From: Asterionellopsis glacialis
Taxonomy: Eukaryota; Bacillariophyta; Plagiogrammaphyceae; Rhaphoneidales; Asterionellopsidaceae
Length of the DNA stretch: 16,019 bases
Direction of reading: 5' to 3'
Assembly: GCA_014885115.2 (NCBI GenBank)
Contig: WKLE02001096.1
Coordinates: 1-16,019, forward strand
The position numbers and the translations under genes are program-made. This document shows positions 1 to 9,400 of the stretch, one piece after another; position 1 is the first letter of the stretch, and each line of letters begins with the position of its first letter. Below the pieces are notes generated by a model that ran no database searches, was not told the DNA's origin, and saw only the letters and a list, made by a program, of their open reading frames with translations.

Positions 1-413
1 AGAAAGCACGAAAATAACGTGTCGTTTTGAAAAAAAAAGGTTTACGCACAGGAGTGAAAGAACCGTGTACTACTACCTTAAGCAACACACTGAACAGATG
101 ACTCAATTCTGACAAGCAGGGTCTGACGATCCCAGCCAACCATTATCAAGCAGGTCCTATAGAGTACCTGGTACAAGTACAGGGATGCTCTTACAATAAG
201 GAACAAGGGGACTTGAAAATGTATCATACGTGGTGGCATCATTTTTTAGGGTTTGGGGAATCGATCGAGCACCACAAAAAATTAACAACACTTTCAAACT
301 TGCGTAATGTTCACCGCCTTATTTCTGATCTGAAAAAAATCGATTGAGAAGGACCTGGTATCATTTTTTTATATCATAATATCTCCTGTTCGGAATCCTA
401 TTATTGGAACAAT
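1..413. other. Intergenic / 5' flank of the MATE gene
   Basis: No reading frame here has recognisable protein character, and I see no tRNA or other RNA gene. The stretch is AT-rich with several A and T homopolymers. Three GTAC tetramers are crowded near 170-191, resembling the GTAC-rich intergenic DNA further along the window. It presumably holds the promoter and 5' UTR of the MATE gene starting at 414, but I cannot point to a specific element. Confidence 0.5.
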
Positions 414-2559
414 ATGGGTAAATCTTATAATAACGAGCCATCTTCAATAGTTTCTTGGAAATTACTTGTGTGTGTAGGTTTCTCACTTCTTTTATTTGGG
501 ATCACGTTCCCACAAGTAGAATGCTTGACATCAACGACATCTTCAGCATTGGCTAATCGTGGTGTTCACCAGCCAGGAAGAATGTATTTATTGCACCCAA
601 CTCGTCCACGATTTGGTTCACAGCAGCAGCACCGAAGAAGTCCCCGTTCAATGGTACAGCATCGATTATCCAATACAGACGACAAGAATGACAACGAAAA
701 TGATACGGCCAAAAAAAAAGAAACAAAAACAAAAGAAAGGAAGAAAAAGGCTCCTAAACGGAAAATGTTACAATTCGCAATCCCCGCTTTGGGGATATAT
801 TTATCAAATCCACTATTATCGAATATTGATAATGCTTTTGTTGGAAGGACTGTTGGCACATCTGGTTTAGCAGCATTATCTCCAGCTACACTATGTATCG
901 ATCAAATCTTATATTTATTTAGTTTTTTATCACGCGCTACAACAGGTCTTGTGGCACGTGCCTATGCAGCCAAAGATGACGACGATGAAGCCAAAAGTAA
1001 GAATGGCAATATGGATGCTGCACGTGAGGCAGGATCTGCACCCTTGACTGTATCACTTGTTTGTGGTGTATTACTCGCTATCATGTATGCATTCTTTACA
1101 CCCAATATGTTATCTATGTTCCATGTGAATCCTTTGTTACGAGAATCAGCTGCATCGTATATTTATTGGAGGGGTAAGTATTTGTGTGTGATGCATGCAT
1201 ACATGCAATTTAAGAAGAATTTGTCAATTCTCAAGTATTCGTCGTGCACCTTACTGGCAGACGTGAATACCTCTTCAGCACTTGTTCGTTTGAAAGGGAA
1301 AAGTTTCAGTAATTCTCACGCAAAAACTCTTGTTCCAAAACATTTTTATTTGGATTTGATGTATCGCTTTTTCCACTCTTTAGGTGCAATTTCTTGTGCG
1401 ACATTGGCCCAATCTGTAGCACTTTCAATGATGATGGCAACTCGAGATGTAAGTAGCATAGCTTGAAAATGGATTCTTTAACAGAATTCATTAAAGAATC
1501 ACAACACATAGTATTGTCGTTATGGTTAAGCTCACGATAATTGTTTGTTGCACACATCCAATTTAGTCAATAACGCCGTTGAAAATTATTGGCTTGGCTG
1601 CGATGTTCAATGTTATTGGGGATGCTCTCTTTTGTATCTGGCCTTTGTCCATGGGGTGTGCAGGATCGGCTGCAGCAACATCTGGTGCCACCTTACTTAG
1701 TTGTGGATTCATGCTGAAAGCATTGAAAAAGAAAAAGCTATTACCACAAATTCGACTCCCAACGAAGAAGGAAATGTTTAGTTTGCTTGAATTTACAGGT
1801 CCTCTCATGGCAATCACCTTGATTCGACTTTTAGGGTATATTAATATGCAAAGTGCTGCTATGAATCTTGGTGTGAAACCATTAGCGGCATATCAATTGT
1901 CTCTCAACCTTTTCATATTCTTCCTTTTATTTGGCGAACCTCTAAGTCAGTTATCTCAAACGAAATTGCCAGCCTTGGTTGACTCACATGATACGGAAGG
2001 GGTCCGAGCAACGTTGAAGTCAGTCCTAATTCTTGCTGTATTTACAGCATTGAGTGTAGGTGGAGTAGCATATTCAGCCATTACATTTGGGTCAGGTTTA
2101 TTCTCTTCTGATCCTGGAGTTCAATTGTTGGCGAAACAAGCAGCTCCAGCTGTCTTTGCTGCAGTCGTAACTACAACTTTTGCTGGTAAGTGGTGCACTG
2201 ACTAGATGTCCTTTTACCTTGGAAACAAAAAATAATGGACACAATATTTATGTGCGATATCTACGGTCCTGTATCAAGGAGATGTACCGATTACTCATTT
2301 TGGTGATAATTCACTATCCTCTGTTCCTCCTTCAGTCGTCGTAGATGGTGCTATGACAGCATCTCGTGATTTTGGTTTCATGCTCCTGACTGGTATTGTT
2401 ACTTTTGCTATTCAACTGAACATGCTCAAGCGATGTACATCAATAAGTTTTGTTTTCAGCACTTACACTATGAGAAATGGGCTGTACGTTGTCCTAGCAC
2501 TAACACGAGCCTTCACTGGGCATGGAGCTCTTGGCCGTGTGTTAAGTAGAAAAAGATAA
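414..2559 (+). CDS. MATE-family multidrug/toxin extrusion transporter (4 exons)
   Basis: Predicted to be a polytopic membrane antiporter of the MATE/DinF family, closest in style to plant chloroplast MATE proteins of the EDS5 type. Its substrate cannot be inferred. Proposed exons are 414-1173, 1384-1448, 1567-2185 and 2336-2559, all with GT-AG borders (three donors begin GTAAG). Phases join without a stop to give 555 residues. Splicing restores continuous MATE motifs: YWRG joins AISCATLAQS, then ATRD joins SITPLKIIGL, matching the family's 'R.....D..TPLK' segment. Residues about 15-35 form a hydrophobic signal, followed by a Ser/Arg-rich stretch and a Lys-rich run at about 100-118 before the first MATE helix near 119. 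This suggests a plastid or secretory leader (C37|L38), less clear than in the BASS gene. The start at 414 begins the only long signal-bearing frame. The gene is convergent with the acidic-protein gene. Family is fairly certain; exon 4 and location are less so. Confidence 0.85.
1174..1383 (+). other. Intron 1 of the MATE gene (210 nt, stop-free, multiple of 3)
   Basis: The intron runs from a GTAAGTA donor at 1174 to a TTTAG acceptor ending at 1383. Removing it joins a phase-1 codon to make Gly and restores MATE homology. It is 210 nt long and contains no stop in the host frame, so an unspliced transcript would still be translated, with a 70-residue insertion, up to the second intron. Confidence 0.75.
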
Positions 2560-3094
2560 AAGGTTACCAAACAACTGTATTAGACCACAGCGTTTGCCGC
2601 ACTTAATTCTCTCTCGAATGACATTAGGATCTTATCCACACGACGGGTTTGGCTTGCTAGTGTACGATGCCCCCCCATATGTCCTTTTTTTCTCCAGTAG
2701 GAAGAGATCGAATCATATGGTCAATGTCCCTTCCCCAAATAAGCGACTGCTGGTTGTATCTTAACCCTGCTGTAATGGAACAGTATATGATTTGGTGTTA
2801 TGTTAAATAAATAATGTTTGAGCCGCCATCTCTGCGGAACGTTTGAAAGAAGCCTTATATTAAAACATGTGTTTTTGCATGTACACAATATATTTTTACA
2901 TATAACAATTAAATTTCTAGTGTCAACAATTTAGACGACCTTTGCGAAAGCAGACTGCTCGTTTTGAACATACATCGATAAATAGGATTATTTGGAACAC
3001 CGACAACATGGAGGCATCATTAGTAGAGGAGACCCCAATTGTTCCTTGATTTAGAAGCATCATTAGTGGAGGAGGCCTCAAGTGTTCCTTGATT
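2560..3094. other. Convergent 3' intergenic region with tandem 43/44-bp duplication
   Basis: This is the gap between the stops of the convergent MATE and acidic-protein genes. It contains AT-rich 3' UTR-like sequence, including AATAAA at 2806-2811, which is a plausible polyadenylation signal for the + strand gene. From 3014 it carries the tandem duplication annotated separately. No coding or RNA gene is visible. Confidence 0.55.
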
Positions 3095-3100
3095 TTAGAA
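3014..3100. repeat. Tandem duplication of 43/44 bp spanning a stop codon
   Basis: Unit A is 3014-3056 (43 nt) and unit B is 3057-3100 (44 nt). They are similar but diverged, for example GTAGAGGAGACC against GTGGAGGAGGCC, and they differ by one T. Both begin GCATCATTAGT and end TTAGAA. Unit B includes the last two codons of the minus-strand acidic-protein gene (the complement of TTAGAA reads TTC TAA). Unit A is an extra copy lying just downstream in its 3' UTR. Confidence 0.8.
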
Positions 3101-3772
3101 GCATCCACAGAAAGCACCGGTTTCATCGGTCTTTCCGTAAACTTTCTCCTTCATCTCTTCAATCTCGCGACTCATTCTTTCTTCGCTCTCTTCAGCTTTT
3201 TCTGGTGCAACCTCATCTTCTTCTGCTGTTTGTTCTTCTGCTTCTGCTTCCTCTGCTGGTTTCTCTTCTGCTTCTGCTTCCTCTGCTGGTTTCTCTTCTG
3301 TTTCTTCCTCCGGTGTTGCTTCCTCTGTTTCTTCTGCGTTTTCTTCTACAGCGACTGGTTCTTCTTCCTTGGCCTCTGTCTCTTCTTCCTTAATTTCTTC
3401 TGCCTCTTCCTCGGGTTTGTCGGCAGCAATCTCATCTTCAGGTGCGTCTGCAGGAGCTTCGTCACGTCCTTCGGATTCTACAGGTTTTTCCTCAACTTGT
3501 TCCTTGGTGTCTTCTTCAGGCTTGACTTCTTCCTTCTTTGCTTCCTCTTCAAGCTTAGGGGCACGCTTGTCCTTGGATCCCTTTTTTTTGCCGAAAAGGC
3601 TTTTCTTGATAGTCTTTCCCATAATCCTGCAAAAAACGGTAAGAGAGATAGTCATAGGTTAAATTTCGAAACAAAACATTCTGCAAATACTTCCTTTCAG
3701 TTTAAGAACGCAAACGAATTTGTCTCAATCCACTTCTATTTCCCAATACTCATTCAAGAAAACTTACTTCAT
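3095..3772 (-). CDS. Acidic Glu/Ala/Lys-rich low-complexity protein (2 exons), function unknown
   Basis: I do not recognise a family. The proposed coding exons are 3768-3772 (ATGAA) and 3095-3626, separated by a 141-nt GTAAGT...TTTTTTGCAG intron. Together they encode 178 residues. The protein begins with a basic segment (MKIMGKTIKKSLFGKKK), followed by about 130 residues dominated by Glu, Ala, Pro and Lys. An internal near-repeat of the form EEKPAEEAEA occurs twice. A charged, helix-prone segment near the end (EERMSREIEEMKEKVYG) precedes the C-terminus GAFCGCF. The end CGCF could be a CaaX-type prenylation site, or the paired cysteines could be lipidated. A start at the second Met (3622) would give 175 residues. 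High charge and low complexity suggest a disordered cytosolic or membrane-peripheral protein. It diverges from the BASS gene across about 1.3 kb. Coding status rests on the long open frame, a good splice pair and the biased composition. Confidence 0.65.
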
Positions 3773-4159
3773 GTTGTTATTCTTTGTTGTTGAATAGAAG
3801 AATGTGTCCCTCAAATATTATGATGTGGTTGGAGCTGAATGAACAAAACAAAACGAACCGGGCAACCGAATTGTGGCGATAAGATCGGTGCGCGCACGAC
3901 GAGAACTAACCGCCTCTGGGCAGTATGTGAAGACATTCGGCGAATGCTTTAGCGATACTGTAGAACTAGATTTGAATTATAAGTATAAGGCGACGAATAA
4001 TTGTATGATAGGAGTTATTTTGCGATGATCTCATCTGGAAAAGCGACACACATGTAAATGATTTGCTCTCCGAGTCAGCTGGCGGCGGCTAGCCGGTTAT
4101 TCCATATGTACGGCTACCAGGTACAACGTAACAAGGCATTATTTTTTTTGAAGACACAA

Positions 4160-4186
4160 GTATATATACCTATGGTATATATATAC
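4160..4186. repeat. AT-rich near-perfect palindrome
   Basis: The left arm GTATATATACC (4160-4170) and the right arm GGTATATATATAC (4174-4186) are reverse complements, apart from one extra TA in the right arm. They flank a 3-nt spacer. The element could extrude as a cruciform. Part of it also resembles a TATA-rich promoter, but no gene starts nearby. Confidence 0.7.
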
Positions 4187-4230
4187 CTGTATTTGGTTTA
4201 AAAACAGTATCAAATTATTGAGATAAATTT

Positions 4231-4252
4231 ACCTGTACAGGTACAGGTACAG
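4231..4252. repeat. GTAC palindrome with short tandem copies
   Basis: ACCTGTACAGGT at 4231-4242 is a perfect 12-bp palindrome. It runs directly into further GTACAG copies, giving three in tandem. It is part of the GTAC-rich zone. Confidence 0.7.
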
Positions 4253-4554
4253 CTAACAGATGATAGAATACCAGGTATTAATGCATGTGTAAATGGAACA
4301 GACAGAGGTAGAATTAGGTCCTACATACTATGGTATGTAAGGGACTATCATGTAATTATGATCTACAGCTAGGTACGTACAGTACAAAGCTTGTGTACCC
4401 GGTACATCTGTTGCCTGCATATCAACGCCCGCCTGCCGAGCCGCCAGTTCCTGCTCTACCAGGTACCTGTTCCATCCTAAGTACTTCTGTAATCGTACCT
4501 TTCACACGTTCCTGGTAAATAGGACCAACATGGTGTACCGCACCAGGGTCGGTG

Positions 4555-4595
4555 CACAGCTCAAGTACGGTACCTCCGGTTCACAGCTCAAGTAC
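4555..4595. repeat. 14-bp direct repeat
   Basis: CACAGCTCAAGTAC occurs exactly at 4555-4568 and again at 4582-4595, separated by 13 nt that include GGTACC. Two identical copies so close together suggest a local duplication or paired binding sites. Confidence 0.7.
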
Positions 4596-4755
4596 CTATA
4601 TAATATTATTTAATATATATTATGGATTCAGAACATCGCGCACCGCGTACCATACCAGGTGGACTGGTACTTGGGTTCGGAGAGGGCACCCGCAGAGCAA
4701 GACGTCAAATCGGATCAATTCTAATCGAACGAGAGATAAAGATAAAGGAAGATCT

Positions 4756-4822
4756 GTGATGGTGATGGGCGGGTGATGGGCGGGTGATGGGACTGTGATG
4801 GGTGATGCGATGGGCGGGCGGG
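4756..4822 (+). repeat. G-rich minisatellite with G-quadruplex potential
   Basis: About six degenerate copies of a unit close to GTGATGGGCGG occur here; the clearest are 4762-4772 and 4773-4783. The + strand has GGG runs at 4767, 4771, 4778, 4782 and 4789 with loops of 1 to 4 nt, satisfying the usual four-run G-quadruplex pattern. It lies about 250-310 nt upstream of the BASS start, on the coding strand of that gene. Confidence 0.75.
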
Positions 4823-5044
4823 AACGGACAAGATTTGCTCCTTACAAAGTACGTACAAAGATTTTAGGTGATATCCGCAAATCCAAATAAATTCCAGCAA
4901 TCAACATCACGACACACCAAAACAGCTACGAGCATGTAAATCTGAATCTTTTGTGTGCTACAAGCTACAACAGAGAGTGAGTGAGGTAGGTGTCTCCCTC
5001 GGTCGCTGAACGATTTTGGCATATTTGCATAGAAAGAAGGCCAA

Positions 5045-5062
5045 AACGGTTGTCTAACCGTT
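5045..5062 (+). promoter_or_regulatory. Hairpin / paired MYB-like sites in the BASS leader
   Basis: AACGGTT (5045-5051) and AACCGTT (5056-5062) are perfect reverse complements separated by GTCT. The inverted repeat ends 10 nt before the BASS start codon. It could form a small mRNA hairpin, and the AACGG core is also the type of site bound by plant and algal MYB factors. Function is inferred only from position and symmetry. Confidence 0.4.
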
Positions 5063-5072
5063 CGAGATCAGA

Positions 5073-6341
5073 ATGAAAGCTACAACTTGCTTTGTGCTCC
5101 TCAGTAATTTATTGCTAATAAGGACTGGAGTGACCGCTTTTTCTCATGGAAACCCTTTTTCAACGGCTGTCGTACAAAGAAATCAATTCAAGTGTAGAAG
5201 AAGTTTCACTCCGGGTAAATCAAGGATCGTAAAAAAATCTTTTGATTCAAGCGAAATTGTCAAACAGCAGCAACAAGAATGGAGTGGGACTGTCTACCAG
5301 TCTGAAAGCGGCGAAGTTGGACCAGAAAATAAATTGGATCGAGTCCTTTCACGGTTGACATCATCTTTTCCATTTTTTGTTTTGTTCGCAGCTATTCTTG
5401 GAGCAAACCGCCCCATTGCTCTAGAATGGGTCAATCAAGGTTCTCTCATTTCTGTCATGCTAGCTTCCGTCATGATGGGTACAGGGATGACACTTGAAAA
5501 GAAAGATTTTGAAAATGTTTTGAAGAAATACCCCAGTGCTGTACCTGCTGGTGTTCTTTGTCAATTTATGATCATGCCCATAGCAGCATTTTTAATAGGC
5601 CGTTCCTTTCTATTGGGAGTCGATTCAACCGTTGGACCTTCTCTGTTTTTGGGATTGGCGCTTGTAGGATGCTCACCTGGAGGTACCGCCTCTAATCTTG
5701 TCTCCCTCATTGCTGGGGCAGATGTGGCACTCTCGGTTCTTTTAACCGCATGTTCAACAATTTTGGCATCTTTTGTGACCCCTCTACTTGTAAAGATTCT
5801 TGTCGGCGGAACAGTCCGTGTCAGTGGTCTTGCTTTGTGTGCTGCTACTGCGAAGGTCGTACTTTTACCTGTCATTATTGGAATGACAGTCAACGCTAGA
5901 GCTCCTGGCTTATCGCAGATAATTTCCAGGTTCACCCCCTTCGCCAGCGTGGTTCTAGTTGCTTTGATATGTGGTGGTGTCGTAGCAAAAAATGCTGGTA
6001 CTCTTATGGAATCGTCTGCTCTAGCAAGCACCGCATCAACACCGTTGCTACCTGTGATAGTGGGTTCGGTTCTCTTACTACACACAATTGGGTTTCTCGT
6101 TGGCTTTCTCGTCCCAAAGTATGGGCTAAAGTATACAGAGAAGACATCGCGTACTATCTCGATTGAAACTGGTATGCAAAATAGTGCGTTGGCAGTAGTA
6201 CTTGCCAGGTCAATTGGTGCCCCGCTGATAGCATCTCTTCCTGGTGCACTTTCAGCAACAGCACATTCTTGTCTCGGGAGTATTCTTGCTGCGTATTGGC
6301 GCTTTAGAGACTCCCGAAAAAGAAAAAAAGATGAAGATTAA
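5073..6341 (+). CDS. Plastid BASS/SBF-family sodium-dependent organic-acid transporter
   Basis: Member of the bile acid:sodium symporter (SBF, PF01758) family. Plant BASS homologues in the chloroplast envelope move pyruvate or other organic acids with sodium. The 422-residue protein is encoded by a single exon. Residues 1-22 form a signal peptide, and cleavage before F23 (GVTA|FSHG) matches the diatom ASAF-type plastid motif. A basic, Ser-rich transit stretch follows to about residue 60. The hydrophobic core spans about 96-410. Family hallmarks include MGTGMTLEKKDF near 135-146, CSPGGTASN at 200-208, DVALSVLLTACST near 217-229 and ETGMQNSALA at 365-374. The tail is highly charged (RKRKKDED). 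The start is supported by the signal peptide beginning immediately at it. Its 3' end converges on the PPR gene only 63 nt away. The family is clear; the transported acid is not readable from sequence, and pyruvate is only a guess. Confidence 0.92.
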   Translation: MKATTCFVLLSNLLLIRTGVTAFSHGNPFSTAVVQRNQFKCRRSFTPGKSRIVKKSFDSSEIVKQQQQEWSGTVYQSESGEVGPENKLDRVLSRLTSSFPFFVLFAAILGANRPIALEWVNQGSLISVMLASVMMGTGMTLEKKDFENVLKKYPSAVPAGVLCQFMIMPIAAFLIGRSFLLGVDSTVGPSLFLGLALVGCSPGGTASNLVSLIAGADVALSVLLTACSTILASFVTPLLVKILVGGTVRVSGLALCAATAKVVLLPVIIGMTVNARAPGLSQIISRFTPFASVVLVALICGGVVAKNAGTLMESSALASTASTPLLPVIVGSVLLLHTIGFLVGFLVPKYGLKYTEKTSRTISIETGMQNSALAVVLARSIGAPLIASLPGALSATAHSCLGSILAAYWRFRDSRKRKKDED

Positions 6342-6404
6342 ATCAGCTAAGTAATGTCTTGCATCAAGCTCTAATTTATTATAACAACGTATCATTTGCA
6401 ATCT

Positions 6405-9400
6405 TTAGTCTTCCCTTAGATTCCGTGTCCAACTTTCTGGTAGACATCTTCTGTGGTTTTGTTGAGAATAATCTTTGCTTGTAAAACCAAGCACCTCTTT
6501 TTGTTGATCTTCTGTTAAAACCGAAAACATTTCTTTAACAGTTAGCTTTCCAACCTGACCCGCACAGCAACATTCTTCAAACGTGGATTTCATTCCGTTT
6601 AGGCGTTCTTCACCGGTCTCCTCAAGATATTTATACATTTTCACCATAGTATAGTACGTAACATGGTCAGGTTTGATTCCTTCAGACCGCTTAAGGTCCT
6701 CAAAGGTTTGTATAGCTATGCGCTTAGCTTCTTGTATTACATTGCTAGGCCCACCGGTAAAAACGCATGCATTCAACACAGCATTGAAACTTATTACGTC
6801 AGGCTTAATAGCACCTTTTCCAATTTTACTGAATTCATCCATTTTATCCAACGCTAAGCGTGCCCGCTTTGCCTTGTCATGCACTCGTGATCTAGCCCAG
6901 GCGTTTATCACAGAATTCCATGAGACTTTGTCGGCACCCGTTACAAGAGCACCTTGTCTTCGTTCTCCTTCTACCATGAGTAATATTCTTTCCGCCTTTT
7001 CAATATTCTTGGGTAATCTAGTCCGTGCCAGCATTGTAATACTTGACACATAAATAGATATATCTGGTTGTAAATATGGGTGTCCATTCCGAGCAAGACT
7101 CTTCATTAGATTCAATATTGCCTCAGCATTTCTGAACCCTTCGCCATCAGAACTTGATAAGCTTGCAACTACAGCGGAACCGAATGCATACCTATTAGGA
7201 AGCTCGGATATTTCTCTTGCATGATGCATTTCCATGATCGAGTTTACTATTTCTTGAGTCATTTCCACGGACTCAGGGTGCCCACCCTTAGCTACAGCTT
7301 TGAGACAGGCGCTAAAGCATGCACCTCCTTCCTGAATGAGATTGTAGCCACACTTGTGCAGTTTTACCATTTTTTTGAATATTCTGTAGGCATGGTGACT
7401 TGCTTCCCTTGTATTGCTACTATCTGCTAATAGCTGAAGTACTAAACGAAAAACTCTTTGCTCGAGACGTACCCTACTTTTTTTATCTTCATCAAGCTTG
7501 ATCATTTTGTCTAATAGGGCAATAACCTTTCGTGTTGATTGTTTATCACCAGATTTGACCCATGCTTCCATTACGGATCTATAAGTGTTTGCGTCCGGTT
7601 CAATATCAGTATTTCCGCTTTCGTACATTTCATCCATTCTCTCTAAAATTTCTGATGCCTTTTCAGCGGCTTTCGTGTTGCCCTCCCTTATCAGACAAGA
7701 CAAAACAATGTTACAGGTAATAAAATCTGGTTGTGACTTTCTATTACCGCCCCAAAATTCGTCTTCCATGAGCTGAAAGACCTCCAAAACTTTCGTTGTT
7801 GCACCTGCTACACCTGAAAGCGACGACCTGGCTAAACCTTTAATAACATTGTGATAAATGAAAGAGTCTGGTTTGATATCTCCATCTTTCATTCTGTCTA
7901 AAAGCATGAGTGCTTTGGTGCTAGCATCTGCGGCTGATTCATCTCGAGTCCAGGCATCGACGCAAAAACTGTAAGAGGAAAGATTGGGGCGACACTTGAA
8001 GGATTTGTTCGTAGATGATAATTCATCCATAAGATGCAACAGGGCCTGTGCTCTCATCGGCCCTTCAGGTTTTTTGCTGGTTGCCCATGCAAAAATAGCG
8101 CGGTTAAATGTAAAGGTGTTTGGAGATACATCAATTTCTCCACTTTTATAGGCAGATATCATTTTATGAAGGAATGCTTCTGCCTTTTCTGCACCTCCTT
8201 CACCTTGTGAATGTGCTTCCACGCAAGATGTGTACGTAATAACACTGGGCGTGTATCGTTTATGGGGATTTCCCATTTCGGACAAAGCTTTCTGTAAGAG
8301 TATATCCGCCTTTTCACCTGCGTTTGGGGCGCCGCTTTTTGCCCAAGCATTTATCACGCTGTTTAACGATGAAGTCATATCAGTATCAGCCAAATCTAAC
8401 TCTTCCATTTGTTTCAAAATCTCTTCGGCCTTTTCAGCAGATTCTGGTGTCCCTCGTTTTGCGAATGCATTCGTTACTGTTGAAAAACTGCTATCGTCCG
8501 GTTTCGCATTCTCATGTCCTTTGGTATACAGATTAATCATGGCCAACAAAATTTCATGACTACGTTCTGGTCCTTTCGCTTCGTTACTATTCGCCCATGC
8601 CTTCAAAACAGCGTTAAAATGGAATGTACTTGGCAAACTATCACTTTTGTTTTCATCATTGATACCAAGTTCTGATAAACGAAGAAGCCAATCTTCAGCA
8701 GCCTTCGCAGCACCATATTGACTCGACCGGTTTGCATAGCATTCAAGAACTTGATGGTACGACCAAGCATCTGGATGCACAGGACCATCAGGTTGTGTAT
8801 GAGAAAGCTTTTCCATTGTAGCAATAATCTCTTCGACTCTTTGTGTAGCATTTTGACTAGCACTAGAAGACCACGCATGAAGTAATGTATTGTAGGAGAT
8901 TGTATCTGGAGGTTCGACTTTTTCAGGGCGTTCTTTGGATTCTGTTATCACGTTTTGAAATATTGATTCTACTCTTTCACATGCATCAGGCAATCCGGTT
9001 TTAATCCATGTATCCATGCATATATTCACTAATGTGGAATTTACTCGAAAATATTTTTGAATGGATGCCTCCTTGAGTAAACGGTCTAATACTTGCTCTG
9101 CCATTCTAGCACCTTTAATATCTTTGCGCTCTCCACAAGCTGGAATCAAACCTCGTGCTTTCTGCCATGTTGGATTACTCATTGCACCCGGTTTGACACG
9201 GTAGAGAACATGATCAACCCTTTGGTCCAATGGGGCGGACGACCACCATAATGCTGATGGCTCCGGTGGACCTTCCTTTGACGGGGAAATAGGCCCGACG
9301 GCATTGTTACTATAGTTGTCGGGAGAAGACTCCGAAGATGTAGAATACAAAGCGATTCGTTGTGGGTTTCCAATAGAAGTTTCTGCTTTATATTGCAAAG

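Larger units (their letters stand above)
3773..5072. other. Long gene-free region, GTAC-rich, between divergent genes
   Basis: This stretch of about 1.3 kb separates the 5' ends of the acidic-protein gene and the BASS gene, so it must hold both promoters. Short open frames here have no protein-like composition. It contains roughly 21 GTAC tetramers between 4100 and 4860 (counted by eye), several perfect short palindromes, an AT-rich inverted repeat, a 14-bp direct repeat and a G-rich minisatellite. I see no tRNA or transposase. Confidence 0.6.

Noticed and set aside
2266..2335. Possible extra exon segment in MATE intron 3, open in the exon 4 frame
   Set aside because: No AG acceptor lies immediately upstream of it, and the MATE homology joins smoothly when the intron runs to 2335.
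3620..3655. Start of the acidic protein at 3655 giving an 11-residue N-terminal extension
   Set aside because: This stretch lies inside the intron upstream of a clear TTTTTTGCAG acceptor ending at 3627; the spliced ATGAA exon gives a better model.
3089..3793. 234-codon + strand open frame, extremely rich in Phe, Leu and Cys
   Set aside because: It is the antisense shadow of the Glu-rich acidic gene: GAA/GAG codons read backwards give TTC/CTC. Its composition is not protein-like and the minus strand has good splice sites.
4330..4776. Short + strand frames in the GTAC-rich region
   Set aside because: Composition follows the repeat content and there is no homology or splice support.
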